This document shows, one piece after another, positions 19,930 to 31,813 of a stretch of 64,000 bases of DNA (its first letter is position 1; each line of letters begins with the position of its first letter). Below the pieces are notes generated by a model. The model was not told the DNA's origin. It saw nothing but the letters and a program-made list of their open reading frames with translations, and made no database searches. The DNA comes from Perognathus longimembris pacificus (lineage: Eukaryota > Chordata > Mammalia > Rodentia > Heteromyidae). Both the position numbers and the translations under genes were made by a program. The stretch covers positions 73,038,575 through 73,102,574 of the forward strand of contig NC_063166.1 of the NCBI RefSeq assembly GCF_023159225.1, in the 5' to 3' direction.

Positions 19930-22035
19930 GGGCATTGATATTAAGGCTGCAACTTTTTGTCCTGTCATTTTATCTGAAAACATATAGATGAGCCTAGTAA
20001 AACTTGGCTGCCCTAAAAAGCAATACTCACAAACTTGACAGAGAGCCATTCAGCTTTTTCACCGTAGCAGTCAGATGTCTCTAAGCCAATGCAAAGGGAA
20101 AGCGAGGGAAAGAGTGACTCTTCTTTTAGGCTGGTAGACCAGGCTGTTCCTAGGCCTTCATTAGAAAAGTTAATTGGAAATCATGAGAGGTTGTGTCTGG
20201 GGGCCTAACTATAGCTAGCCATATGCCTATGTAACCTTGAAGCTAACTGGGTAGTTTCTTTGAAAATCGACAGTGCTTTGCTCTGCAGAGGCATGCCGGA
20301 AGTCCCTGGCATATATGTGGCACATTGAGGTTCATGATTTTTCTGCTCCCCCCCCTCCCCTGACATTTTTCCCATCACTCTCCAACACAGACTCACACAT
20401 CAGGGCTTATCATTCTTTCAAGACAAATTGTCTACATGTCCCACAGTGCAAACGGGAACCAGGTGATCACATTCAGATAGAGGGGACTCTCCTTAAGATG
20501 AGAAAGATTCAGCATGAATGGCCTCATAGTTTCAAAATCTTCTTCAGCTCCTAATTATTACAATTTTGTTTGGGGGTGGGTTTGTTTGCCTAAAAATAAC
20601 AGGCTACTGAATTGCTTCTACCTCCTGTGCCCTATCAGGAGTCAATTAAATTCTGGATATGAAATGTCTATAAGACTAGAAAAGCATGGGCCCTGGACTG
20701 CTACAAGTAATATTCTCAAAGACATACAGTTATTGATTAGCAAAACAGTTTTTTAAACAGGTATGTTCCAAAGAGTCACAGATACCTCACCTGAACCAAG
20801 ATGCTTGGTTCTTTCCTGTACTGACTGAGAGTCTCTTAGGTGTGAAGCAACCTGCTCATCACTCCATCGTATATAATCACCACAGGGGTATAAACTAGAT
20901 GATAAACATATTACAGAATCTGATAAAGTTGGCATCGTTGCTATAGTACTTAATGTACAGAGATAGCATCCAAAGTCGCACAGGCAACAAACACGTGGTC
21001 GAGCAGGATTAAAAGTAGGTCTGCATGATTTATGAAACCTACGCTCAATTGCTGAGCTACAGCATATGCACAGATGCCCTGAGGAAAAGTGCTGGGGTAG
21101 CTAACAAGTTTGTAGATGACTTCCTGGTAGCCCAAGTTGGCTTTTGCCAACTGCTGAATTCTCCCCATAAGGTACTGTCTTGTCTCTTCTCCAAGAACAA
21201 TGGCAAATCAGTACAAGAGGCCTGGCTGAAGTCAAGCTGTAAGGACCAGAAGGGGTCCCCCATTCAAACAAGGTATTCTCATAGGCTGCAGGAAAAGCAA
21301 TTACCTCTGTAAGTCAGGAAGAAACTGAGCGAGCTGGATTGGCCAGTCTGGCACTGGGAAACAGACACATTTGGTTTAAACGGGGAAGTGAAGATCTTCT
21401 AAGACAGGTGAGACATAAGCTTAGAGCACGGAGGCCTGAAGCATGAGGCCCTTCCCTGTGAGCTTCTCACTATGATCTTACAGATTCAGTCTAATACCAG
21501 TGGGTAAAATGGGTAGCCGAAATTCCCAACTAGTCCTTTAAAGAACAACTAGGCCAATTATAGCTATAATGTCAACACCAAGACAAAATTGCCAGAAGTA
21601 ATATTTTAAAGCAGGATGAATTTTGTGATCGTTTACAATGATTATGTAGTGTCAAAATAAAATAACAAACTCTTTTAAACAGATGTGCAGGAAGGAAAAG
21701 AATTCTCTACATTTCTGCTCTGCCGGGGATTAGCCACTAGCTAATACAAGCTTGAAATGCAGCTAAACCAACTTAACATTGGTCATCAGTATACAGTCAA
21801 GCCAGATTCCAAAGATGGAAAATAATTTATCAATAGCATCTCATCTGGATTGCATGTTAAAAATGCTCATAGTCTAGATTTATTGGATTGAATGCAATGC
21901 AATCATATTGTTACTTTTTCTCCTTTTTTAATGTGGCTATTAGAAAACTTCAAATTATATTTGTGGCTCATAGACTACGTCTACTACAGACAATTAAAAT
22001 ATGGCAAGGTAGGCAAAGTTCTTAAGCATGTATAT
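19930..22035. other. Unique non-coding sequence
   Basis: The longest repeat-poor stretch in the first third. Minus-strand frames at 20753-20935 and 20950-21168 are adjacent, and the second extends upstream without a stop to about 21207. No family is recognised and no splice pattern is clear. A decayed pseudogene is possible but not supported. Confidence 0.4.
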
Positions 22036-22039
22036 TATT

Positions 22040-22390
22040 AGCTCACTAGAACTGCTGGACTCAGGTCTTACATGCCAAACGACTTAAACAACAGAAATGG
22101 TGGTAGTCAGTGGGATTGGTTCCTATTGATGTCCAGTCCTCTCTTGGGCTTGTAGATGCCCTTTCTGGGTATTCATGCCGTCTTCCCTCTGTATGTGTAC
22201 GTGTGTTCTGATCTCTCTTCTTCTTTATAAGGGCACCCACTACATTGCATCAAGTTCCATTTTCATAATCTCATTTGAATTTAGTTACTGCAGTAAAGGG
22301 CTCCATTTCCAAATACAGTCACATTCTGAGGTACTAGGAGTTAGGACCTCAACATATGAATTTGAAAGTTGAAACTCAGTCCATAACAGA
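22040..22390 (+). mobile_element. Ancient LTR-like repeat (MaLR type, tentative)
   Basis: gacttaaacaacagaaatgg, cttgggcttgtagatgccct, cttctttataagggcaccca, catttccaaatacagtcaca, ttctgaggtactaggagtta. Same family as 11396-11763. Confidence 0.65.
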
Positions 22391-22499
22391 GTGACATGAC
22401 CCTACATTTCAAACTCTGTTTGGCCTTAGCTGGCCATGTGGTCAGAACAAGAGATTTCCCCTCTGTGTATCTGAAATTTCTTTCTTTTAAAAAAGTGAT

Positions 22500-22660
22500 T
22501 ATTCATGGATCACACAAATATTCTTTGAGTTCTTCCTAGGTAATAAAGCAAATACTGGAACTTGAATACAATGACTATTAGTATAGCTTAAATACTCCAG
22601 ATAGAGGAAATAGATAAGCAGTAACAATGTGATAGGACGACTCAATGAGATTGCAGGTTT
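22500..22660 (+). repeat. Ancient mammalian repeat, family not assigned
   Basis: aaatattctttgagttcttc, then a gatagaggaaatagataagc block. Same type as 1945-2310, diverged. Confidence 0.35.
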
Positions 22661-22740
22661 GATATAAACAATCCGAACTCTTGAAAGCTTTGTGAGCCTT
22701 TGACCCTATCTAGATAGCTAGGTACTAGATTCATCTTTTT

Positions 22741-22848
22741 TCAAAAAAAATTGTTAGACACTTTTCCTACATAGGCCAGGCTGGCCTTGAATTCATGATC
22801 CTCCCAAGTGCAGGAATTACAGGTGAGCACCACCACACCCAGCTTCAT
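22741..22848 (-). repeat. B1-like (7SL-derived) SINE
   Basis: acataggccaggctggcctt, gaattcatgatcctcccaag and caccaccacacccagctt, a clear B1 reverse complement. Confidence 0.88.
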
Positions 22849-22939
22849 TTACACCCATCAACTTGACAACCACAATAAAGAATAGTAATACCTAATTCTT
22901 ACTAGTATATATAGGGGAAATGGATTTTTAACACTCACG

Positions 22940-23390
22940 TTGATAAACAGATATAAAAGTCTTTTAAGGTATATCTCCTTTGGCCAATCAATTCCACTTC
23001 TCAGAGTTTATTGAAGAAATAACCAGAATATAAATAAAGACCTATATTCGAAGTTATTCACTATATTAGCAATAGTGAAAATTAGAAATAATTTAATATG
23101 CCCTAGTAGTCCATCAGAAATATACATGTTGGTATATCTATCTATAAAAATGTAAAACATGTAACCCTTGAGATTCTTATTATAGTGAGATATTCAAAAG
23201 CTGGAGGAAATGCTCATGATAAAATGCTGAGCAAAACAAATATGATAAAACCATTACTCAGTATGATCTAGATTTCCGTAAAATATATGTGAAAGATTAT
23301 TGGTTGTTATTTCTGAGTGCTAAGATGATAGCTGTTTTGTGTTTCTCCTTTGTATCTATTTTGAAGGAAGCAATATTTAAAAAAAAACTG
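22940..23390 (+). mobile_element. Old L1 3' end (L1MC/L1ME type)
   Basis: gccaatcaattccacttctc, attgaagaaataaccagaat, gcaatagtgaaaattagaaa, gaggaaatgctcatgataaa, tatgatctagatttccgtaa, ending near gtatctattttgaaggaa. Degenerate. Confidence 0.75.
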
Positions 23391-23548
23391 GTAGCCTTTT
23401 CATAAAGACAGAAAGTAGAACTTAAGTAGTACTACAGTTTTTTTACTTTGAAATACTCTTTGCAGAGATTATAGTTTATCATTCTTTAGATAAAACTGCC
23501 TGGTACTCAGTATTCCACAAGGCCCTTAGCATCACACAGATACCACGC

Positions 23549-23592
23549 ATAGACACACACACACACACACACGTACACACGCACACGCGCTC
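23549..23592. repeat. (CA)n-rich microsatellite
   Basis: About eleven CA units, then CG-containing variants (gtacacacgcacacgcgc). Confidence 0.9.
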
Positions 23593-24029
23593 TGGCTCTG
23601 TGTATTTCAAACATGGTTTCTCAACCATACTTTAAGTACCACAGGGCACGTTCATGTCATGACACAGCTTCTCGACTCAAACCCACAAGTCACACTACTC
23701 CTTTGTCACGGGTGGGTCCTTACAGTAGGTGGTACCAGTGTTCTTGGAAGTGATTTCCACACCAAAGTGACTAGCAATGACTTAACTATACTTAAAAGCT
23801 ACTCACTTAACCAGAAGCAAAAGTCACTAACCCTAAACCCAAACTAAGCATATACCCAACATAACTTTTTCTTAGCCAAGTCTCCAAAGACCCTGGGGCC
23901 CACAAGGACAGTGCAGCGGAGTAGGAACAAGACACACAGCAAAGAGGCCAAGAGAGTAGCCTTACCCTATCACAGCTTCAATACCTTTTTGTGAATTTTG
24001 AAGAACCAATTGACCATAGGGACACAATG
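23593..24029. other. Unique non-coding sequence
   Basis: Nothing recognised. Confidence 0.35.
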
Positions 24030-24195
24030 GCAGACACCAAAGCTGCCTTGGAGAAAGGTGCTCATGGCTGGGTAATGTAGGGAAAATAGTCAAAACCAGA
24101 CTGTAGAGGGCTTTGAAAGTCAGATGAAGAACCTTAGTCCTAAGTCTCCACCAAGGGACAGCTGTAACAGCCTTCTCTCTTACAAAGAGAACACC
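24030..24195 (+). repeat. Ancient mammalian repeat, family not assigned
   Basis: actgtagagggctttgaaag and tcagatgaagaaccttagtc resemble the same old repeat type as 1945-2310. Confidence 0.4.
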
Positions 24196-24424
24196 ATTAT
24201 TTTGTCTTAGGCGGGGATATTTCTTGCAACCATGATTGTTTGGGAGCCTATTGTTTATTTAAATAGTTATTTTAACTCATACCATTTCTTCTGTCCCCTT
24301 AAAAGGATTTACATTTTTACCTAAGGTTCTATAAATTGAGAAAACTATGTAGAAGATATTGAAGGTAATTTTGAAAAGAGGCCCAGCTCACACTTAATTA
24401 AGTCATTCAATTCTGTAAACCAAT

Positions 24425-24640
24425 GCAGGGGTTCAGAACATGGATTGCACAGTAAAATTCTTCATCTCATGAGCTGGCTTCCCCACTTGCTAACTCTGTG
24501 ACCCCGGGTAGATTATTTAAGCTCCGTGACCTCAGTATCCTCATCTGTAAAATAGGAGACATAATAGAAGCTGTGTGTGGAGTTATTGTACTTACTTCAA
24601 GCACATGGCACAGTTCCCAACTCAGTGTTAGCTGGGGTTA
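24425..24640 (+). repeat. MIR
   Basis: Long copy: cacttgctaactctgtgacc, ccgtgacctcagtatcctca, tctgtaaaataggagacata, gcacatggcacagttcccaa. Confidence 0.88.
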
Positions 24641-24892
24641 TTATTTTTACCTGGTCCTTTCCCCAGACAGATATGTTTTATTGAATCCCCACCTTGGTAG
24701 GGTCCCTTTCATGGTCCCTTATCATTATGACAGTCATTAAAATATTCAGAGCCAAGCTAAACATTCCACTTGAAGCAGCAAGTTGTGTCGCAGCCTGTTT
24801 TGGAGAGGAGGACCCAGGGGGAACTATAAGGTGTCGGGAGATGAGTCACTCAGAAGGGACACAGAGAGAGAAAGAGAAGCCAAGACAAACTG

Positions 24893-25400
24893 CGTTAGTC
24901 AGGACTCTTTGGGTGTCAAGAGACAAAAGCCCAACTCAAACATAGTTAAGAACAAAGGGACAATATTGGCTCCTGCTCCCTAAGAAAGATGAGGGAGGTA
25001 TGCCTCAGGCACAACTAGATCCAGGAGTTGAAATGAAATTGTCAAGTGTTGCAAGTTTCCTCTCGGTTTTATTTACTTCTATGTGTCCCCCCACTTCTCT
25101 TCTAGCTGTCATGATGCAAGGGAGATAGGCATGACACCTCTACCCCAAACCCCAGACTTACTTCATTCCCATTTAGCAATCCCAAAGCAAAAGAGAGGGT
25201 CCACACCTACCACAACTGAAGCAAAGGCTCTTGACTTGAGTCACATGGCTGAGGAATGGTAGTTCTCTGTCCTTGGCAACCCACCAGAAGCCAAAGATGA
25301 AAGAAAGGATGGGGGTGATGATGTTCTCAAGTAAAGGGGTGCCAGTATACAAAGCGGATGATGGTAGATGGCTGCTTTCACAAAGGTCATCAAAGTTAAG
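24893..25400 (+). repeat. Ancient mammalian repeat, family not assigned
   Basis: agacaaaagcccaactcaaa, gggacaatattggctcctgc, gcctcaggcacaactagatc, and later gaggaatggtagttctctgt and gtgccagtatacaaagcgga follow a widespread mammalian repeat whose name I could not settle. Not coding. Confidence 0.5.
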
Positions 25401-25431
25401 GTCAACCATTGGGTCTCCCATTTGTGACAGT

Positions 25432-25812
25432 CAACTTTTGGTTATTGTAACAAAATACTTCACATAATCAACTCCTAAAGAGAAAAGACTTATGAGGGCT
25501 CACCATTTTGGAAGCTCCGATCCATGATTGGTTGGCTCTGGTGGCACATTGTGGTAGGAGCTCATCATGGTGGAAGCCTGTGACAAAGCAAAACTATGCA
25601 ACCCATCATAATCTAGGAGGAAAAAGAGTGAGGAGGAGGACAGAGACCCACATTCCCCTTCAAGGACAAGGCTTCAATGACCTAAAGACCTCCCACAAGG
25701 CTCCACCTCCTAAAGGCTTCATAACCTCCTAAGAATGCCACCTTGGGGGCCCAGCCCTTAATGAGCGGGCTTCAGGGGACATATCTACACCTCCAAAAAT
25801 TTCAAGTCTAAT
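25432..25812 (+). mobile_element. Solo LTR-like repeat (MaLR, MST/MLT type, tentative)
   Basis: gttattgtaacaaaatactt, gaagctccgatccatgattg, agacctcccacaaggctcca, cctcctaaaggcttcataac match the MaLR LTR order. No internal retroviral region follows, and no gag or pol homology is seen. Confidence 0.65.
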
Positions 25813-26284
25813 TTCAGGCCTCACTTCCCATCCACAGGATGTGGTCTTCTTAGAAGCCACAGACATGGAAGTCTTTCTTCCTCCCTGCTATCCCTGCAAG
25901 AGGCCTGGCTTAGAGGTCTGGGCTGTTGCTGTAGCCACTAACCAGCCTAGGCAGGCACTGCCATGTGGTGGGAGGCTGCTGAGTCAAAGAGCCACAGGCC
26001 AAGGCTCAGGCTGCTCATCCTGCTCTCTCAGATGGGCGGTTATTGAAAGATGGCTCAGGGCTGCTGTGCTTGTTCAGTAACTGGAGATGGTGATGGTGAA
26101 ACACTCAAGAGGAAATTCAGGTGTCAAATGCTTCTCCTAGAGGTGCATTAAAAGTGTCTGGTAATTGAGCAACTCAAATAGCAGACTTCTCTGGGGAGTT
26201 TCCCAGCAGGGCCTCAACAGATCGACTCCCTCCTCTCATGGGATAGAGAATCTTGGCACGCAGACACACCCAGATTTGCCTCCA
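25813..26284. other. Unique non-coding sequence
   Basis: Nothing recognised. Confidence 0.35.
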
Positions 26285-26370
26285 CCTCTTTGACCTGCAG
26301 ACTCTTAGCCAGTTTTCTTTATCTCTCTGAGTATCCCTTTCCTTGCTCATAAAATAGGAAATTGTACATT
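26285..26370 (+). repeat. MIR fragment
   Basis: tctctgagtatccctttcct and tgctcataaaataggaaatt match the MIR centre. Confidence 0.5.
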
Positions 26371-26374
26371 TTAT

Positions 26375-26620
26375 AAATTTAAACATATATAAATCTAATA
26401 CATAAGCTTGTATATTATATAGTAGTATGTATTATTTATATTTAAATTTAAGTATATATTTAAGTATTTATGCTTAAATATATTTAAATGTATACATATA
26501 TTTACAAAAGCACATGTATTATGTATAAAAATAGATATATTAAATGTTATATTAAATATCTATTATATTAAGTATTACATTTACAGTATTATATATACAT
26601 ACATATATAGTTTTTAAAGC
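26375..26620. repeat. AT-rich low-complexity block
   Basis: About 245 bp of A/T with TTTAAAT, TATATT and ACATATA words, nearly free of G and C. Confidence 0.9.
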
Positions 26621-26694
26621 TATTTTACTCATGGTGTATTCTTATTGTTCACTTAGAACAACTCATAGTAAATTATCAAAAATTATTGGAAAGT

Positions 26695-26912
26695 AGATGG
26701 ATGCTGCTGGCTCACCCCTATAATCCTAGCTAATCGGAAAGCTAAGATCAGAGGATCATGGTTCAAAGCCAGTCGGGCATTGACACTCTTATATCCAATT
26801 AACCAGCAGAAAGCAAAAAGTAGAGCTGTGGCTCAAGTTGGTAGAGTGCCAGCCTTGACAAAAAAAAAAAAGCTAAAGCTAACCCAGGCCCTGAGTTTAA
26901 GCCCTAGTACTG

Positions 26913-26913
<1 letters not shown>
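26695..26913 (+). repeat. B1-like/tRNA-like dimeric SINE (Geo type)
   Basis: cctataatcctagctaatcg, catggttcaaagccagtcgg, gctgtggctcaagttggtag and gccctgagtttaagccctag, with an A-run inside the second half. Confidence 0.88.
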
Positions 26914-26958
<45 letters not shown>

Positions 26959-26994
26959 ACACACACACACACATACACACACACACACACACAC
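26914..26994. repeat. (CA)n microsatellite
   Basis: About 40 CA units, interrupted twice by TA, directly on the SINE 3' end. Confidence 0.97.
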
Positions 26995-28165
26995 GTTATT
27001 GAAAGGCAAATAGGAAGATAGAAGAAGGGGCTGATGGAGGGAAAGCTGAAGTTAGGGAACTCACCAAAGGAACCTTCAGTGGTTTAGCCACAAATTGAAA
27101 AAGGACAATTCTGCATCCAGTTAGAGTATCAGAGATGTAAAGCATGAAGCCATATCCCCAGCCCCAGTCTGAAATTCTCAGAGGAATTGTGGAAATATCT
27201 AAACCTTAGGCCTAGACCTGCTCCTCTGTGTTCTTCTTCCATACGTGCCAATCAAGTACCTATTGCCAGCTAAAAAAGGCAGCAGAATGTCCTGGCAGGT
27301 GCCTGAGCTCTCACTTGGAGATGGCAGGTTGGAGGTAAAGGAATAAGATGAGTGATCAGAGCAGAGTTTGGTAAGGTGTCTAAGTTTGGTCAGGTAAATG
27401 GACAAAATTGGCAACAAAACGGACTACCTTTCCCATCTGTATCCCCCTTAAACTGCTTACTCATACCAAAGAATCCAACATTCATTCTTCAGCCTCCATT
27501 TCCTGGCAATGGAGTGACAATGGCAGCCAGTATTCAACCTGGCTTGTTACATACAATGTACTCCACCCTCTGTCACGTTCTGATCCATGTGTCTGTTTCA
27601 GTGTTCCCAACAACCCTGAACCCTGAACCCTGAACCCTGAACCTGTCAGCTGACTATAAGGTTGAAGGTTCATTTGGTCCCCTTCCTTTCAACTACACTA
27701 GGATCTACACTTCCCAGAGTCCCTTCTCTGCTGATCTCCTGCTAGCTTCAACAAATGGGAAGCACTAGAGGAAGATGGGAAGGGAGAAACAGTGTCCTCC
27801 CACCCTTCTCTCTGCTACCCTCAGCACCTCTAGCAGAGATTATATCTCCTCCAGGGTGTTCCCTCCATTGGTCACAAACCACCATGGCTTTAACTTCTTG
27901 GGACCAGGATCTGGTTATAATACTTCCTTTCATGCTTATTCTAGCCTAAAGGGTAACAGTAGCTCCCTGCTCTTGCTAGAAGATGGGTTACCTCTCAGTT
28001 ACTTCCATCACTTAAGTAAATTCCTGTGTTGAATTCCCTCCATTTGAAATACCTAGAGAAATTCATGGCTGGAAATTGACTAATGCAAACCTAATTTTAT
28101 AGACTTCAGGGTCTCCTGAAGTGAAGTTCGGAGAAGTCAAGGAAGAAGATATGGAAATATCAATA
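26995..28165. other. Unique non-coding sequence
   Basis: A short antisense ID-type scrap (catatccccagcccc) lies near 27151-27166, and the heptamer array at 27612. Overlapping frames at 27352-27673 and 27748-28032 on both strands show no family. Confidence 0.4.
27612..27643. repeat. (AACCCTG)n short tandem array
   Basis: Four and a half copies of the heptamer AACCCTG. It differs from the telomeric AACCCT hexamer by one G per unit. Confidence 0.9.
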
Positions 28166-28169
28166 AAGA

Positions 28170-28310
28170 AATTACTGGCACAATGCCTGGAGTCAGGTCC
28201 TACTCTAACATTTGCTAGCTCTAAGATCTGAGCCTCAGTTTCTCCACTGGCAGATGAGGATGATGGTAACAGCCACTGTAGGTAATACTTACTAAGGAAA
28301 TCAGCCATCA
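28170..28310 (+). repeat. MIR fragment
   Basis: tttgctagctctaagatctg, agcctcagtttctccactgg, cagatgaggatgatggtaac. Confidence 0.7.
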
Positions 28311-29235
28311 TGTCTAATATTTAAATTAAACAGGAAGCATAGCCCATAATCACAGAATTAAAGTTGGTCGAACTAGGATCCAAATTTCCTTTTCTATGCT
28401 CAGTGTCCTGTGCCAAGAAGCATAGCTCAAGTTGTTCATGAATTAGACTCCCACCCTCCCACTTCCTATCCTAACTTTGCAGAGTAGATTCTTTCCTTGG
28501 ACATTTTCACCTAGAAGGTCTCTGTCTTCTCACACCACTATCTCCTTTAGCACTCTGGACAAGCCTAAATGGCTGTCAGGCTGGCTTGCCCTTCTCATTT
28601 CCCATGAAGGACCAGCCTTCAGCCATAGCTACAAAAGGTAATTCAGCTTCCCTGACTCTCAGACCTCAGGAGGGCTGGCAAAGAACCCAAAACCTAACCC
28701 AAAGCCCTTCCGCCTTCAGCAGCCACCTGAGCCAGCCAGAGATGTAATGAAGAGAGCTTTAAATGAGAAATCAGCCTGGAGTGGGCTCTTCTCACTTGCA
28801 ACATGAAGGAGCCAATGTCCCTGTGAAGATCAGATTGGCCACTCACCAAGGAAGAAAAGACTAAGTATGGAGTTTTGAATCTGCCCTAGCTTCCTTGGGT
28901 GAGATACTCTGGGTCAAAGACTTTGAGCTTGGTTCCCACTGAGTGGCTTCTCTACATCTGTCCTCTGGGATAAACACTAGCCACCGGTGCAGAAACCCCT
29001 ACCAAGCACTACTCAGTTTCAGGAATAAACTGCTGGCGTTTACCGATCTTCCACCCAAGAGGATTGTACTGATGGAAAACTCAGCTTTCTCCACCCAGGA
29101 CATTGTGGCTCTCCTCCTGATGTATTTCTGTTTGGAAATTATAGATGGAATACAGATGGAGTATAGAGTATTGCTAAGTCAAAAGAAACATGGTCGCTGT
29201 CATGGACATTCATTCAGTCATCAAAACTGTCACAA
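28311..29235. other. Unique non-coding sequence
   Basis: A plus frame at 28943-29281 runs into the SINE that follows; no family is recognised. Confidence 0.4.
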
Positions 29236-29463
29236 TTCACCAGTGGCTCACACTTGTAATCCTAGCTACGCAGGAGGCTGAGGTCTGAGGATCATTGTTC
29301 AAAGCCAACCTGGGCAGAAAAGTCCCCCTGTGAGGGATTTTTCCAATTAACCACTCAAAAAATGAAAGTGGTGCTCAAAGTGGCAGAGGGCTAGCTTTGT
29401 GCCAAAGAGCTCAGAGACAGTGCCCGAGCCCTGAGTTCAAGTCCCACCACCAACAAAAAAAAA
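29236..29463 (+). repeat. B1-like/tRNA-like dimeric SINE (Geo type)
   Basis: cagtggctcacacttgtaat, cctagctacgcaggaggctg, gtgctcaaagtggcagaggg and ccctgagttcaagtcccacc, with an A tail. Confidence 0.9.
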
Positions 29464-29799
29464 GTTATCACAATTTCCACACCATTTCCCCTGTAGACTG
29501 AAAAAAATATACATAATTCTATATCTAGCAGGCAGGCAATAAGGAAGGCTCAAATTTGTCCTTCTGATCAGAATAGTTTTTATTATTTCTTGCATCTTAA
29601 AATTATTCTAACCATCACATCCTTGTAATGTAGCAATTTTATTAGAAGATGATAACACCCCTTAACTTGGCAAGTTACCTTTACATTAATATGCTATGAA
29701 ATTTTCACTATATTTGTAAGACATGTATAAGACCTGAGGAAAAGCCTTGTTTTATTTTAGATAGGGTTTTCTATTGTCTTGCAAACTTCGTGGAATTAT
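29464..29799. other. AT-rich unique sequence
   Basis: No gene; may contain further decayed LINE sequence that I cannot resolve. Confidence 0.35.
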
Positions 29800-29955
29800 A
29801 TCATATAAATGATTTGACAAATTTCTTTTCTCACTCAATAGATCATAGATAGCACTTTGGATAAATCCTTTTATATCTTTTTCTTCCCAAGAGTTATATC
29901 ATATGCCATATGCCAATATGTTCAACCATTGCCCTATCAGTGAGTGAAAAAATCT
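29800..29955 (-). mobile_element. Possible old L1 3' fragment
   Basis: ctttggataaatccttttat and atgttcaaccattgccctat resemble the antisense of an L1ME-type 3' end. Weak; the only LINE piece seen on the minus strand. Confidence 0.4.
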
Positions 29956-29999
29956 CTTTCACAGGGAAGGAGGATTATTTGTTACAGCATTTGACACTG

Positions 30000-30007
30000 C
30001 CCTAACC
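30000..30007. repeat. Target site duplication, left copy
   Basis: ccctaacc, matching ccctaact at 30179-30186 at 7 of 8 bases. Confidence 0.7.
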
Positions 30008-30178
30008 CATTGGTTCTCAGAGTACGGCTCCTAGACAGGCCGTATAAGGACTACCCAGAAACATGTTACAAATGCAGTCTTGGCTTAGTTCCAGAAACTC
30101 TGGAGATGGGCCATAGTTACCAGTATTTTAACAAACCTATCAGTGATTCTGACGCACGTTCACGTTGGCGAACCACTG
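30008..30178 (+). mobile_element. MER5A-like non-autonomous hAT element
   Basis: Full-length short element: left end cattggttctcagagtacgg, interior gaaactctggagatgggcca, accagtattttaacaaacct, gtgattctgacgcacgttca, right end cgaaccactg. The ends form an imperfect inverted repeat (cattggttct against the right-end aaccactg). Flanked by an 8-bp duplication, the size expected for hAT transposons. Confidence 0.88.
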
Positions 30179-30544
30179 CCCTAACTTGCACAATGTCATC
30201 CACAGCCCACAAGGACCGTATCCATTTGATTTCCCTCCGCAAACAATTGCAATAATTGGAGCTGGGTGCCAACTTCTTTGCAGAAAGTGTTCTCTGTCTG
30301 TAGGAATCCAAGAATTTTCTAGATAGGGGCAGAGTTAGACTGAAGTGTTTGAGCAAGCTACAGTCACCAATTCCTTTATGAATCAGCTCATTCATTCATT
30401 CTTTCAGGATACTTGGAATTCAGAATCACAGACATACAGCAACACATACTCCTGTCTTACAGATTCATGAAATATGACTGATAACTTTTCCCTGAATAGC
30501 CTAGATGCCTGATGTAATTCTGTGGGGGAAGGGGTGTGCGTGTG

Positions 30545-30765
30545 CCACATGCGTGTGCCAGTATTAGGGCTTAGACTAGGGCCTGAGGTTTTGATTTGGT
30601 TTTTCCGGGGGGGGAGGGGTTCCCCACGCTAGCACTCTACCCACTTGAACCACAGCTGCACTTCTGGTTTGGGGGTGGCTAATAGGAGATAAGAGTCTCA
30701 CACACTTTCCTGCCTGGGTTGGTGCAAGCCATAATCCTCATATCTTAGCCTCCTGAGCAATCTAC
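30545..30765 (-). repeat. B1-like/tRNA-like dimeric SINE (Geo type)
   Basis: A TG-rich tail at 30535-30558, then agtattagggcttagactag, gcactctacccacttgaacc, aggagataagagtctcacac, tatcttagcctcctgagcaa. A G-run interrupts the middle. Confidence 0.8.
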
Positions 30766-30974
30766 TCTCAACATAATTATCCCATAGATGTGAAGAAGTT
30801 GCAACTGACAAGTTCTTTCTACAAAATACCAATTACCCGTAATTCCAGGAAGAGTAGAAGTATTGAGAATACAGCAAAAATGTGGATGATGGAAAGAGAG
30901 AGACTTGAGCTTATACCCTGCTGCCCCCCCGCCATCCCTTCTCATCACCCCTCTTTGAGCACAGTAACTAGCAC

Positions 30975-31650
30975 AACCCTATATTGTAGCACTATTCACC
31001 ATAGCCAAGGTATGGAATCAGCCTAGATGCCCCTCAATGAACAAATAGATCAAGAAAATATGGTGTATATATACACAATGGAACTTTACTCACTCATTAG
31101 AAAGAATGATATTGTACCATTTATAAAGAAATGAAAAGACCTGGAAAAAATTAGGCTACATGAAATAAGTCAGGCCCAGAGAGACAAGTAGAGATACATA
31201 TTTTTTCCTTATATGTGGAAGCTAGATTTAACTTATAAGTGAATACACTGGGTATTATGGAAGCATATACAAATATAGTAACTGAAATCTGGTAGATTCA
31301 GGGGAGAACTCAAATAGCATAATTCCTTAGAAAGGCAAAATCATAGTTCAGCAAAATAAAACACCAGGCAGTATGTAACTGAAAGAGGTGGGGTAGGGTT
31401 AAGAAAAAAGAAGTAGACATATAATGAGGAGAAGAGGTGGGAAATGCAGTCAAGAATTCAATCTATATCCTACAAAATTAAGAAGAGTAAGAGAATGGGT
31501 GAGTAGAAGACAGATGAGTGAGAATGTGGAAAAGGCAATATTGACCAAGATACATTGCATTCACAAACTGCTTTGTTAAATGGCAACTCCTTTGTACAAC
31601 TCCTTGAAGATAGTAATAAAAAATGTAAACTTAAAAAAACTATGATGATA
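30975..31650 (+). mobile_element. L1 3' UTR, degenerate
   Basis: tagcactattcaccatagcc, gcctagatgcccctcaatga, acacaatggaactttactca, catgaaataagtcaggccca, ending gtaacctcctttgtaca-type text (actcctttgtacaactcctt) and aataaaaaatgtaaac. Similar in layout to 59571-60682. Confidence 0.85.
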
Positions 31651-31813
31651 ATAAAACTGGCTTACAGGGCTGGCGATCCAAATTGTAACTCCTCTGGGGA
31701 AATCTGTTGCTCGGTGTGGCCTTAGTGCTTTCATTGTAACTTTCAAGAGAATGAAAAGGTGAGGAAGGAATTCATGAACTATTCCAGGCTACATTCATGT
31801 CAAGAAATAGTTA

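Noticed and set aside
25432..25812. Possible endogenous retrovirus
   Set aside because: Only an LTR-like unit is present; no gag, pol, env or second LTR is visible.
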